DNA from: Bacteroidales bacterium
GTDB lineage: Bacteria > Bacteroidota > Bacteroidia > Bacteroidales > Muribaculaceae
Reading direction: 5' to 3'
DNA length: 64,000 nucleotides
Assembly (NCBI GenBank): GCA_900766975.1
Contig: CAAFXO010000057.1
Location: 11,713 to 75,712 of the forward strand
The notes beneath the pieces were generated by a model. That model was not told the origin of the DNA. It worked only from the letters and a program-made list of their open reading frames with translations, and made no database searches. A program made the translations under genes and the position numbers. Positions 35,347-44,216 of the stretch are shown one piece after another (position 1 is the first letter of the stretch; each line of letters opens with the position of its first letter).

Positions 35347-35378
35347 TTTGCATATCAGAGGATTTTGTCGTAATTTTG
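35347..35378 (+). promoter_or_regulatory. Predicted gldE promoter
   Basis: TTTG (35347-35350), 20 bases, TAATTTTG (35371-35378). Transcription would start about 20 bases before the TTG start codon. Confidence 0.7.
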
Positions 35379-35405
35379 TAAGCATAATCAATATTCTATT
35401 TAAAA

Positions 35406-36773
35406 TTGGATACAGACCCTTTGCCGGCCAATTGTTTGTTAGATATGTTGGCACAAGTATCTGCCGCATCTCAAGATGTGTTGCCGGCCATCTCTTTTCA
35501 TAGCCCTACGATCTCCTGGCCCTTTTGGAGCGTGCTGATCATTATCGTGGTGTGTTGCCTCGCTATGTCGGCTTTCGTCTCCGGCAGTGAGATCGCTTTC
35601 TTCGGACTCTCCCCTCATGACATCGATGAACTCGAGGAGTCCGACGACCCTAAGGATAGTAGCGCTTTCCATCTGATCAAAAACTCTGAACGCCTACTCG
35701 CCACAATCCTTATCGCCAATAACCTGGTCAATATCACCATGGTGGTGCTCCTCACTTTTGCCATCAATCAGGTGGTCACCTTCAATTCGACCTGGCTTAA
35801 TTTTATGGTGCAGACGGTCTTCATGACTTTCCTGCTCCTCCTCTTTGGCGAAATCTTCCCCAAACTCGTGGCGCGTGGCCGTATGAGATCGTGGGTGAAA
35901 ATGGCTACCCCGGGCATCAATGCCTTCTACCATCTCTTTGCTCCCATCTCTCGCCTTATGGTGAAGTCTACATTTATCGTTAATCGTGTAGTCGCCAAGA
36001 AGGATGAGGATATCTCTACCGATACTCTCGAGAAGGCTCTCGAGATTTCCGACGTTGAGGATGGCGAGGAGAAGGATATGCTCGAGGGTATCCTCTCTTT
36101 CGGCGAGAGGGAGGCGCGTGAGGTGATGGTGTCGCGTGTCGACATCACTGCCATCGAGATCCACGAGTCGTGGGAGAATGCCCTCAACACTATCCTCGAG
36201 TCCGGTTTCTCCCGTATACCCGTATATGATACCACTCAAGACACTATCAAGGGTATCCTCTATAGCAAGGACTTGATCCCATATATCGGCAAAACCGACC
36301 GCCCTGCCTGGCAGTCGCTCCTCCGCGAAGCTTATTTCGTGCCGGAGTCGCGTATGCTCGACGACCTGCTCGAGGATTTCCGCCGACGCAAGATGCACAT
36401 CGCCATCGTTATCGATGAGTATGGGTGCACTCGTGGCATCGTCACCCTCGAGGATATCATCGAGGAAATCGTCGGCGATATCGATGATGAGTATGATGAT
36501 GAAGACCCTAATTATCATGTCATCGCTCCTAATACTTATATCTTCGAGGCGAAGATCCCTCTCCCCGATTTCTGCCGAGCACTCGACATTGAGGAGGAAA
36601 CCCTCGGCGATGTCGGCGAAGCTGAAACCCTCGCCGGTCTCCTACTTAAGATCAAGGGTGATTTCCCCCGACCCAAGGAGGAGTTCGATCGTGGACCAAT
36701 CCACATGCAAGTAATCCAAATGGATCGCCACCGCATAGCCAAAGTAAAAGTAACTCTAACTCCTATCTCCTAA
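35406..36773 (+). CDS. gldE: GldE-like CBS/CorC-domain membrane protein
   Basis: 455 residues from a TTG at 35406; an ATG at 35445 is the alternative, but the start MDTDPLP resembles other GldE proteins. A DUF21 (CNNM) membrane domain with four helices comes first (FVSGSEIAFFGLSP). A pair of CBS domains follows (VMVSRVDITAI, GCTRGIVTLEDIIEEIVGDI), then a CorC_HlyC domain. GldE is needed for gliding in Flavobacterium, but gene copies in non-gliding Bacteroidales are general and may serve ion transport or lipoprotein export. The last residues LTPIS and the stop are encoded by a heptamer repeat array. Confidence 0.93.
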   Translation: MDTDPLPANCLLDMLAQVSAASQDVLPAISFHSPTISWPFWSVLIIIVVCCLAMSAFVSGSEIAFFGLSPHDIDELEESDDPKDSSAFHLIKNSERLLATILIANNLVNITMVVLLTFAINQVVTFNSTWLNFMVQTVFMTFLLLLFGEIFPKLVARGRMRSWVKMATPGINAFYHLFAPISRLMVKSTFIVNRVVAKKDEDISTDTLEKALEISDVEDGEEKDMLEGILSFGEREAREVMVSRVDITAIEIHESWENALNTILESGFSRIPVYDTTQDTIKGILYSKDLIPYIGKTDRPAWQSLLREAYFVPESRMLDDLLEDFRRRKMHIAIVIDEYGCTRGIVTLEDIIEEIVGDIDDEYDDEDPNYHVIAPNTYIFEAKIPLPDFCRALDIEEETLGDVGEAETLAGLLLKIKGDFPRPKEEFDRGPIHMQVIQMDRHRIAKVKVTLTPIS

Positions 36774-36851
36774 CTCCTATCTCCTAACTCCTATCTCCTA
36801 ACTCCTATCTCCTATCTCCTAACTCCTAACTCCTATCTCCTAATTCCTAAT
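36756..36851. repeat. Heptamer array, about 13 copies, overlapping the gldE stop
   Basis: CTAACTC and CTATCTC units alternate from 36756 to about 36851. The first two encode the final residues of GldE, the TAA stop at 36771-36773 is inside the third, and the array ends 4 bases before the next ATG. Confidence 0.93.
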
Positions 36852-36855
36852 CAAT

Positions 36856-37611
36856 ATGGATTTCATATATTGGCGTCATCCCACCATCCCCGGTATTAAG
36901 GTGGAAGAAGTTTCAGGAGGCGAGCATTATAAGGGCAATGTATGGCTCGATATGGCTCGCCAACTATATTGCGAAAATGGTAAGGAGGCTTACCGCGAAA
37001 TTGGCCATTTCAGAAATGGTGCCCCTTTCCTCTATGGTGAGTCGGCTCGTATCTCGCTGACCCATTGTCAGGGCTTGCTCGCCGTGGCTACTCTCCCTCC
37101 GACGCCCGAAGTCGACCTATCCACATATTCCAACCGTGCCGCTCTCGGCATCGACGCCGAACGAGCCGACCGCGAGCAGGTGATCCATATCCGAGATCGT
37201 TTCCTCTCCCCCGAAGAACTGGAGATGATCCCCGCCGACGATGTTACTGCCAATGTAATGGCTTGGACCATCAAGGAGGCTGCCTACAAAGCCGCCTTCA
37301 CCGCCGGCCTCGACTTCCGTACCCAAATCCGAATCTCCAAGATGCCTCTGCTCGCACCCCCCACACCGGTCTTCGACCCCACCGAGTTCCACCTCCCCGC
37401 CAACATCCTCAACGACCCATCCCCTCTATACGGAAAAGTAGAAATCCATATACCGGCCAAGGATGAAAAATCACCGTCAGGAACAGAACCGGCAAAAGCA
37501 GAAGAGACTCTTCAATTTAAGATCTACACCTACCAAAGCGAAGAGCACATCATTACCCTCGCATTTGCCCCAGACTGTGCTAAGTTCAGCAAGAAATCAA
37601 CTAATAACTAA
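36856..37611 (+). CDS. 4'-phosphopantetheinyl transferase superfamily protein
   Basis: 251 residues. The Sfp-type motifs are present: ISLTHCQGLLAVA, LGIDAERADRE (metal site) and FLSPEELEM...WTIKEAAYKA. It would transfer the 4'-phosphopantetheine arm from CoA to acyl or peptidyl carrier proteins. In Bacteroidetes this gene commonly lies behind gldE, as here. The C-terminal 55 residues are less conserved. Confidence 0.92.
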   Translation: MDFIYWRHPTIPGIKVEEVSGGEHYKGNVWLDMARQLYCENGKEAYREIGHFRNGAPFLYGESARISLTHCQGLLAVATLPPTPEVDLSTYSNRAALGIDAERADREQVIHIRDRFLSPEELEMIPADDVTANVMAWTIKEAAYKAAFTAGLDFRTQIRISKMPLLAPPTPVFDPTEFHLPANILNDPSPLYGKVEIHIPAKDEKSPSGTEPAKAEETLQFKIYTYQSEEHIITLAFAPDCAKFSKKSTNN

Positions 37612-37633
37612 TACTCCTCTTTCACCTTATCAT

Positions 37634-37657
37634 CCTCCGCCCCGGCGGAGGTTTTTT
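37634..37657 (+). terminator. Terminator of the gldE operon
   Basis: CCTCCGCC, a 2-base loop, GGCGGAGG, then six T. Confidence 0.92.
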
Positions 37658-37695
37658 GTACCCTTTTTTAGATTTAATATAATTCTAAAAAAACT

Positions 37696-37713
37696 CTTAG
37701 AGCGCACTCTAAG
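37696..37713. repeat. AGAGCGCG element, palindromic form
   Basis: CTTAGAGCGCACTCTAAG is an 18-base palindrome apart from one central pair. It lies downstream of the gldE-operon terminator and 60 bases upstream of the GH31 promoter. Confidence 0.7.
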
Positions 37714-37758
37714 ATATTCTTTTTCTCATCGCATATTGAAATAATGGAAGATTATTAT

Positions 37759-37830
37759 TAATTTTGCATAGTCTTTCGAGTCTACAGGTTTTAGTAATGT
37801 CGTCTCAGACACTCTCTTCGGAACATTACC
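37759..37830 (+). promoter_or_regulatory. GH31 leader, homologous to 60518-60590
   Basis: It begins with TAATTTTGCAT (a -7 box, with TTGA 19 bases upstream) and contains TCTACAGG and CTCAGACAC. GTAATGT (37794-37800) can pair with ACATTAC (37823-37829). The same order of blocks occurs at 60518-60590, where no gene follows. It ends about 35 bases before the GH31 start. Confidence 0.55.
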
Positions 37831-37865
37831 TTGATAATGTTGACCTTTAAATATTCCTATTTATT

Positions 37866-40800
37866 ATGAATCCTTTTCATTTAGTTTCTCTTAAGGCATT
37901 ACAGCGGCTCTCTCTTGTTGCCTGGTTTCTTGTAATGTCAGTTGCCGTAGTTCGTCCGATTGATGCTTCAGCTCAGGACAGCTCCTACACCATCTATTTT
38001 TACAATATCCTTGGGTGGGAAAAAGTATGTACATGGGTATGGGACAATAACAGTAATTACACCGGCGACACTTGGCCCGGCAAGGAAATTTCCCTCTCTC
38101 AAGATTATCCCAATCTCTACTCCTTCACCTTCCAATCTACCAATAACAACGCCGATCTCAAATGCATCTTCAACAATGGTGCCAAAGACAAGGGTGACAA
38201 AACCCAGACTGAGGACATGGTGCTAAAGAATGGCCACGTCTACTCCATGGTGAACGGCGGCTCTGACCGCGGCCCGGTGAGCGAATATACCGGCGGAAGC
38301 GGAAGTAGCTCAGTGGGCAGCATAGGCGCTTTCTCACGTGCCGAAAATTCCAACGGTACTGTCACTATCACCGGTGACAAAGGGGGCAAGTTGATGATTA
38401 CCCCCTATTCTCCCGACGTTGTCAAGATTTTTACCCTACCCGAGACTCTGGCAAATGCCAACAATGACTCTGCCCGTGAACGGCGAAGCATCTCTGTCGT
38501 TGCTACCCCCAACGTATCTTACACTACTACCGAGACCGAGAGCGAATACCTCGTGAATGTATCAGATGGTGTCACCGTTAGCGTTGACAAGTCGACTTGC
38601 TATGTTTCTTTCCGTTATGGCAACAATGTCATCCTCGCTGAAAATGGAGGTCTTATTAACAACTCGGGGAGCCGCACTGTGACGTTTGCCGCTATGGGTG
38701 ACAAAGGTTTCTATGGTGCCGGATACAATGGCAAGACTACCAATATTGGTGGCACACCATGGAAAATGCACAATACACAGACCGGAGGATGGAGTGCCAC
38801 TAATAAGTCGGCGCCTCATAATATATGTATACCATATTACCTGTCGACCAACGGCTATGGCGTCCTTTTCGATGATCACTATATCGACGCTGAGATGACT
38901 CCATCGGCCGAGGGCTCTACATATCGTTCCGAGTCTGCCAATCCAATCGCCTATTATTTTGTGGGTGGAGGCTCTATGGAAAAAGCGATGCAAAATTATC
39001 AATTTCTCACCGGCTATCAACCACTTCCTCCATTCTGGGCTCTGGGATATATCACCTCGCGCTACGGCTATCACTCCGCCGATGAAGCCGGGAAGGTGAT
39101 CAGCCGTATCAAGGATGAGTCGAAACTGCCCCTCGATGGTATCGTCTTCGATTTGTACTGGCAGGGAAACTCTCCTGCCGGTATGGGAAACCTCGAATGG
39201 TACACCCCCAACTTCCCCGATCCCACGCAGATGCTTGCCGATTTCAAAGCCAAAAATGTCAACACTATATGTATCACCGAACCATTCTTTACCAGCGATG
39301 CCTCTACTAATTATAACTATCTCAAAAATAATGGATACTTAGCTGATGAGAAAGTTGGTGATATGTCGTGGCTCACAAACAATCCGGTGGGGCTAATCGA
39401 TACTTCCAACGAGAACGCTATGAAGTGGATGGGCGAATTTTATAAACGCCACACCCGCAACGGCGTGGCAGGTTGGTGGCTCGATTTGGGTGAACCTGAA
39501 AGACACTTCTTCAACAACTGCCACCATGCCGGGGGTACCTGTCAACAAATACATAATGAATTTGGTGCCCTCTGGATTGAAAGCGTTTATAATGCTCTTA
39601 CCAAAGAGGCTCCTAATATGCGTCACTTGCTATTGCCTCGCTCGGGCACGGCCGGTATGCAACGCTTCAGCACTTTCCCATGGACCGGTGATATTCAGCG
39701 TTCGTGGGAAGGCTTGCAAGCTCAGGTGCCGGCTCTGGTCAACTGCTCTATGTCCGGCATTGGCTACCTCGGGTCCGATATAGGTGGCTTCTGCGACTCC
39801 AATAATAACTCCGATGATCTATACCTGCGTTGGGTGCAACTTGGAGTGTTCTACCCTGTAATGCGAACTCATGCCATCGAGAGCCTTACCCCCGAGCCCT
39901 ACAACCGCCCCAACATACTTGACAAAGTGCGAGATGCCATCAATCTACGATATGCCTATATCCCCTATACCTACACTCGAGCATATCTCAACACGCGCTA
40001 TGGCTCTCCTATGGCGCGTCCCGCCAATTTCGCAGATGAGGATAAATCTGTGCTCGCTAATTGCAAGGATGCATATCTCTGGGGCCCCGACATTTTCGTT
40101 GCCCCGGTTGTGAATTCCTCTAATTCGCGCAATATCACTTTCCCTGAGGGCGACTGGCTCGATATGAAGGATTTCTCCACTATCTACCAAGGCCATCAAA
40201 CGGTTAATAATTACAATGCACCGCTCGATGTGCTTCCCAGATTTATGCGCCGAGGGGCATTTGTGCCACGTTATCGCCAGGATACTTTTTCCAGCACTGC
40301 CGAAATCCGTACCAGCCAGGTCACTATCGACTATTTCCCCTCGTGGAATGATATACACGATAGTGGCATGATATATGATGATGACCGCAATAGTGCTGAC
40401 AATATAGATGAAGGCAATTACTTGATTACTAATTTTGAAGCGTGGGGCACTAATGGAAGCAATGGAACCCTCACTGTGCTTATCAGCCGTGAAAAAGGCA
40501 ACAGCTGGACCGGCGATGCCGCCGATGGCGCTTGCCAAGATTTACTCTTCCGGATCCACGATTTCGGTTTCGGCGAAGGCTCAATCCACTCTGCGGCTTC
40601 CCACGAAAGCTCCTTACATGCCGCCGCGTCCAAGTCTTTCAAACGTTATAATACTCTCGAGGAAGTCAAGAATGAAAATTCTGTGGAGAGTTACGCCATC
40701 GTCGGAAATAATCTCTATGTGCGAATTCCCCAACTGAACACTGATGACGGATATGCGTTTTTTATCAACAGTGATGGATTATCCACCGGTGTCGACAATG

Positions 40801-41060
40801 TAAACGTTGCTTCGACTCTTTCTCTCACCTATGCCTCCGGATATCTTACATACTCCGCTACTGATAATTTCAATGGCCTCGATATCAGTATATTCAGCCC
40901 TGCAGGTGCTTGTGTCGCAGACTTTAACGATCTTACCGCTGACGGCTATGCCAACCAAGTGGCTGTATCACTCCCAAATGGCTTATATATCGCTCGCCTT
41001 ACCGGCATCGACCACACCGGATCTAAGATTACGAAGACCATTAAGATGCTCGTAAAATAG
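37866..41060 (+). CDS. Secreted GH31 alpha-glycosidase with N-terminal starch-binding module
   Basis: 1064 residues. A signal peptide ends near IDASAQ. A CBM26-like starch-binding module follows (YTIYFYNILGWEKVCTWVWD, WPG, IFNNG), then a Gly/Ser linker, then the GH31 beta-sandwich and TIM barrel. The nucleophile is the Asp of GWWLDLGEPE near residue 540. The acid-base region is FPWTGDIQRSWEG, and GYLGSDIGGFC and YPVMRTHA are further family marks. DUF5110 and a C-terminal GLYIARLTG...KTIKMLVK tail resemble a type IX sorting domain. It likely cuts alpha-glucans at or beyond the cell surface. There is no susCD pair nearby. Confidence 0.93.
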   Translation: MNPFHLVSLKALQRLSLVAWFLVMSVAVVRPIDASAQDSSYTIYFYNILGWEKVCTWVWDNNSNYTGDTWPGKEISLSQDYPNLYSFTFQSTNNNADLKCIFNNGAKDKGDKTQTEDMVLKNGHVYSMVNGGSDRGPVSEYTGGSGSSSVGSIGAFSRAENSNGTVTITGDKGGKLMITPYSPDVVKIFTLPETLANANNDSARERRSISVVATPNVSYTTTETESEYLVNVSDGVTVSVDKSTCYVSFRYGNNVILAENGGLINNSGSRTVTFAAMGDKGFYGAGYNGKTTNIGGTPWKMHNTQTGGWSATNKSAPHNICIPYYLSTNGYGVLFDDHYIDAEMTPSAEGSTYRSESANPIAYYFVGGGSMEKAMQNYQFLTGYQPLPPFWALGYITSRYGYHSADEAGKVISRIKDESKLPLDGIVFDLYWQGNSPAGMGNLEWYTPNFPDPTQMLADFKAKNVNTICITEPFFTSDASTNYNYLKNNGYLADEKVGDMSWLTNNPVGLIDTSNENAMKWMGEFYKRHTRNGVAGWWLDLGEPERHFFNNCHHAGGTCQQIHNEFGALWIESVYNALTKEAPNMRHLLLPRSGTAGMQRFSTFPWTGDIQRSWEGLQAQVPALVNCSMSGIGYLGSDIGGFCDSNNNSDDLYLRWVQLGVFYPVMRTHAIESLTPEPYNRPNILDKVRDAINLRYAYIPYTYTRAYLNTRYGSPMARPANFADEDKSVLANCKDAYLWGPDIFVAPVVNSSNSRNITFPEGDWLDMKDFSTIYQGHQTVNNYNAPLDVLPRFMRRGAFVPRYRQDTFSSTAEIRTSQVTIDYFPSWNDIHDSGMIYDDDRNSADNIDEGNYLITNFEAWGTNGSNGTLTVLISREKGNSWTGDAADGACQDLLFRIHDFGFGEGSIHSAASHESSLHAAASKSFKRYNTLEEVKNENSVESYAIVGNNLYVRIPQLNTDDGYAFFINSDGLSTGVDNVNVASTLSLTYASGYLTYSATDNFNGLDISIFSPAGACVADFNDLTADGYANQVAVSLPNGLYIARLTGIDHTGSKITKTIKMLVK

Positions 41061-41092
41061 TTCAATTTTTAAGGATTCCGTTTTAATATTGT

Positions 41093-41131
41093 TGTCGGTG
41101 TGTCTAAATCCCGGATTTTGACACACCGACA
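41093..41131 (+). terminator. GH31 terminator
   Basis: TGTCGGTGTGTC and GACACACCGACA form a perfect 12-base stem 33 bases past the GH31 stop. It is followed by TCTTT. Confidence 0.85.
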
Positions 41132-41140
41132 TCTTTAGTG

Positions 41141-41205
41141 CGCTACGGTAGAAGACTCCGCTACGGTGGTAGACTCCGCTACGGTAGAAGACTCCGCAAC
41201 TGTAG
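41141..41205. repeat. 18-base tandem repeat, three copies plus a partial one
   Basis: CGCTACGGTAGAAGACTC at 41141, 41159 (two changes) and 41177, then a diverged partial copy. It lies directly after the GH31 terminator and contains the stop codon of the small frame on the minus strand. Confidence 0.9.
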
Positions 41206-41307
41206 GAGTATTATCGTTAGTCCCATTACGTAGATGGCTATCAATCCATAGTGATTCATCATGCGAGTTTCTCGCGCTGTCCCGTTTTGTTTCTTTTCTC
41301 GTTTCAT
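41179..41307 (-). CDS. Candidate 42-residue single-span membrane protein
   Basis: The frame begins MKREKKQNGTARETR, strongly basic, then has one hydrophobic span (YGLIAIYVMGLTIILLQL) and stops within the 18-base repeats. TAACTTTG at 41337-41344, a full -7 box, lies 30 bases upstream, although no -33 box is spaced correctly. Positive N-terminus and single span fit a small inner-membrane protein. I do not recognise it. Confidence 0.45.
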   Translation of the reverse strand: MKREKKQNGTARETRMMNHYGLIAIYVMGLTIILLQLRSLLP

Positions 41308-41535
41308 AGTTTTTCCATTTCTTTGGTTTTATTCTGCAAAGTTAGAGCAACTGACTGCGACTTCTTGGCAGAGTTGGATTAACAAATATAAAAATGTGTG
41401 AATAAATGCAAATATTGCACGCTGATGTGCTGATAACTACTTGAAAATTAGTATCTTTGCACTCGATTTTAGGACATCCCGGTTTGTCTCGAAATCTTCA
41501 TTCTCGGTATAAAGCATCTAACTCCCTTTTTCGTC

Positions 41536-41736
41536 ATGAACATTGGACAAGAAATTAGGGCGAGACGTCAGGAGCTACGCCTCACCCAGCAAACATTGGC
41601 TGATATGTCAAGTGTTAGTGTCCGTATGATTAAATCTATCGAGGGCGACTATGCCAATCCTTCCCTCAAAACCGTTGAAAAACTTCTAACTTCTCTCGGT
41701 TTGCAGTTAAAAGTGGAGGAACGCCCCTCTTTCTGA
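41536..41736 (+). CDS. Orphan HipB-like helix-turn-helix regulator
   Basis: 66 residues of the XRE/Cro family: GQEIRARRQELRLTQQTLAD then VSVRMIKSIEGDYANPSLKT, ending LGLQLKVEE. That ending is typical of HipB-type antitoxins whose hipA toxin gene follows at once. Here the downstream DNA holds only a terminator and a convergent hydrolase gene, so the toxin is missing. TATCTTTG at 41453 is a likely -7 box, giving a leader of about 75 bases. Confidence 0.85.
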   Translation: MNIGQEIRARRQELRLTQQTLADMSSVSVRMIKSIEGDYANPSLKTVEKLLTSLGLQLKVEERPSF

Positions 41737-41809
41737 TTATCTCTACGCTTTTTTGTTGCTCTCTTTCGATAGCGAAAAAAAATCTGAGGCCCTTTTTTGT
41801 CTTCGGGTG

Positions 41810-41829
41810 GCGTGCAAAGCACGCTTTTT
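41810..41829 (+). terminator. Terminator of the HipB-like gene
   Basis: GCGTGC, AAA, GCACGC, then TTTTT, 73 bases past the stop codon. Confidence 0.85.
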
Positions 41830-41868
41830 GTGTGTTTTACAACACAAAGCACTTTGCAAGCTCGCGCT

Positions 41869-43356
41869 CTATTCGTTGGTCAGGAAGATTGGTTTGGATT
41901 CCCTGTTCATGCGGTCGAGCACAGTCACTGCAAAGGTGTGTCCTCGCTCGCCATCCACCTTGATGCGTGTGTAGGGGGTCAACGCCACTATCGTCTGCGG
42001 ATCTTCAATGTCTAACGTCTCCCCGGGGAAAAACTCATATACCACATAGCGCACAGCATCCGTTTCACTCGCACGCTTGCCTCCCTGTGGTCCCTCCCAT
42101 CTCAAGAATGTATCACCCTTGCGATCTCGCTCTATCTTCAACGAACTGATAGTCTTCGGCACCCGGCGGCTGTCGCCGTAGGCCGGCGGCAACGCTATCG
42201 TGCTCTGATATTTCATCGCCAACGAATCCGCTGCCCCGCGATAATTGCCTGTTACCCAATAGCCATGCCACCAGATATTTCCTTGTATGTTAGGTAATTT
42301 GCGTGTCAGTCGGACTTTGGTGTCAAGTTCATTGCTGTCATGATTGCCGGGATCCGCCACATCCATGGTGCGCTTCACATCCTGACCGATATAGACATCT
42401 GCCTTGCCGGCATGGTCGTTCCACCATTGCACCAACTTGCGGCTCGGCGCTGCCTGAGTATCCAAGTTCCAATATAGCTGCGGTGCCAAATAATCCACCC
42501 ATCCCTTCTCTGCCCACATGATAACATCGGCATAGAGGTCGTCATAATTCTGAAGACCATTGCTCTCGCTCCCTCGCGAGTCATTCTTCTTATTGCGCCA
42601 GATGCCGAAGGGGGAGATGCCAAACCGCACCCAGGGCTTCACCTCCTTGATGGTGCGATGCATCTGCTCGATCAGCAGATCCACATTCCGACGACGCCAG
42701 TCCCCTCGGTTCATCCCATTGCCAAACTTGGCGTAGGAGGCATCATCAGGTATAGCCTTCCCTCCGGCAGGGTAGGGGTAGAAGTAGTCGTCGATATGGA
42801 TAGCATCCACATCATACCGCTCCAAAATGTCGGTCACAATTTCACAGATAAAGTCCCTATTCTCTTGATATGCCGGGTCGAAAAGTATCTGCCCGTTATA
42901 GCGGAAGAAGCGCTCCGGGGTCTTGTAGAAGGCATGGTCGGAGGGGAGCACCTCCTTGGCTGTCGACGTGACTCGATAGGGATTGAGCCAGGCATGAAAC
43001 TCCATGCCCCGCTTATGTGCTTCGGCGATCGCAAATTCCATCGGATCCCATAGAGGGGAGGGGGCTTTGCCTCGCTTGCCGGTGAGCCATGCGCTCCAAG
43101 GCTCTTTGTCCGACTTGTATACCGCGTCTGCTGTCGGTCGAACCTGGAAGATCACGGCATTGCATCCGGCATTCTGCAACTTGTCAAACTGATCGCAGAT
43201 ATATGCCTTCGCCTGCTCGGTAGTCTTGTTTTGCCACTGTGTCTGACCGATGACATGCAACCATGCCCCGCGAAATTCACGTTTCGGGTTGACGGCAAAC
43301 ATGCTCGCCGCCACACACATCATCACTCCCAATAAAAATATCTTCCCTATCTTCAT
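41869..43356 (-). CDS. GHL10 (family 10-like) glycosyl hydrolase, exported
   Basis: 495 residues from the ATG at 43356; the frame extends 17 codons upstream through a heptamer array, which I reject. The start MKIGKIFLLGVMMCVAASMFA is a signal peptide. The barrel (PF02638) begins REFRGAWLHVIGQTQW and includes AVIFQVRPTADAVY, FHAWLNPYRV and DAIHIDDYFYPYP. A C-terminal fibronectin-like part follows from about residue 390. Members act on surface or peptidoglycan-related glycans, but substrates are not well known. It is the last gene of the glyS-lemA run. Confidence 0.9.
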   Translation of the reverse strand: MKIGKIFLLGVMMCVAASMFAVNPKREFRGAWLHVIGQTQWQNKTTEQAKAYICDQFDKLQNAGCNAVIFQVRPTADAVYKSDKEPWSAWLTGKRGKAPSPLWDPMEFAIAEAHKRGMEFHAWLNPYRVTSTAKEVLPSDHAFYKTPERFFRYNGQILFDPAYQENRDFICEIVTDILERYDVDAIHIDDYFYPYPAGGKAIPDDASYAKFGNGMNRGDWRRRNVDLLIEQMHRTIKEVKPWVRFGISPFGIWRNKKNDSRGSESNGLQNYDDLYADVIMWAEKGWVDYLAPQLYWNLDTQAAPSRKLVQWWNDHAGKADVYIGQDVKRTMDVADPGNHDSNELDTKVRLTRKLPNIQGNIWWHGYWVTGNYRGAADSLAMKYQSTIALPPAYGDSRRVPKTISSLKIERDRKGDTFLRWEGPQGGKRASETDAVRYVVYEFFPGETLDIEDPQTIVALTPYTRIKVDGERGHTFAVTVLDRMNRESKPIFLTNE

Positions 43357-43380
43357 CTCTGTTATATCTTTCAATAGATT

Positions 43381-43440
43381 TCCCAATTCCCATCTTCTAA
43401 TCCCCAATTCCTAATTCCTAATTCCTAATCCCTATCTCTC
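43381..43440. repeat. Heptamer array overlapping the end of the TIGR02757 gene
   Basis: CCTAATT-type units, read on the minus strand as GGAATTA, begin within the last codons of the TIGR02757 gene: IGIRN and the TAG stop are encoded by the array. It ends about 25 bases before the GHL10 start. Confidence 0.88.
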
Positions 43441-44200
43441 TCCCCGTGACTCCGATGCCGAAGAGGGCGAAGTCATAGACTGCCGGATCGTCGGGGCGTA
43501 ATTCTCTCATCGCCGCGGTCAGAAGTTCGACACTCTTACGGTCGTTGGCCTTGCGCTCGATGAGTCCCAAGCTGCGGGCAGTATTGCCCACATGCACATC
43601 AAGGGGGATATAGAGTCGGCTCTTGTCGATGCTACGCCACACACCCATATCCACCACGCCATCGTCGCGCACCAACCAGCGGAGTGCCATATTCACACGC
43701 TTCAGCGCCGTGGTGCGAAGATTCGTCGGCAAGCATTGCGGCGAGTTCGTGCCCCCATTGACACCACTCACCACCCTCTGCATCTCCTCGACAAGTCGCC
43801 ATGCCGGCATCGGATCTTCACCTACGCCATGTGCCAGCGCAAAGTCGTCTAATGTGCCATATCGCTGATAGATCTCGCGCAGTCCTCGCAGATACCACTG
43901 CAGGTCGGAGGCAAAGAAGGTGCGATGGATGTTGTGGCGCGGCGACAGATCCTCATATCCCTCTTCCATCATATAGCGATAGGGCTGATGATCCATCAGC
44001 GCAAGCATCCGGTCGGCATCCCGAAGTATCATCGGACGCCTTCCCCACGAGATTGCCGCCACCAAGAGCGACACAATCTCGATGTCGCGCACATCATCAT
44101 AGCGACGTGGATACTGCACCGGATCGTCGGCGATGAACTCCCGCGTGTTGTTGCGTGCCACCTCCTCATCGAGCAGTGTGATTATGTCTCGACTTATCAT
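43418..44200 (-). CDS. TIGR02757 family protein (DUF2400)
   Basis: 260 residues. Family marks are YDDVRDIEIVSLLVAAISWGRR, KRVNMALRWLVR and DVHVGNTARSLGL, which resemble the helix-hairpin-helix DNA glycosylase fold. The function is not established. The start codon directly follows an AGAGCGCG element, and the last five residues come from a heptamer repeat. Confidence 0.92.
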   Translation of the reverse strand: MISRDIITLLDEEVARNNTREFIADDPVQYPRRYDDVRDIEIVSLLVAAISWGRRPMILRDADRMLALMDHQPYRYMMEEGYEDLSPRHNIHRTFFASDLQWYLRGLREIYQRYGTLDDFALAHGVGEDPMPAWRLVEEMQRVVSGVNGGTNSPQCLPTNLRTTALKRVNMALRWLVRDDGVVDMGVWRSIDKSRLYIPLDVHVGNTARSLGLIERKANDRKSVELLTAAMRELRPDDPAVYDFALFGIGVTGREIGIRN

Positions 44201-44216
44201 AGAGCGCGTTCTAATT
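44201..44216. repeat. AGAGCGCG element at a stop-start junction
   Basis: On the minus strand TAATTAGAACGCGCTCT fills the space from the lipoprotein TAA stop straight to the ATG of the TIGR02757 gene. Confidence 0.75.
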
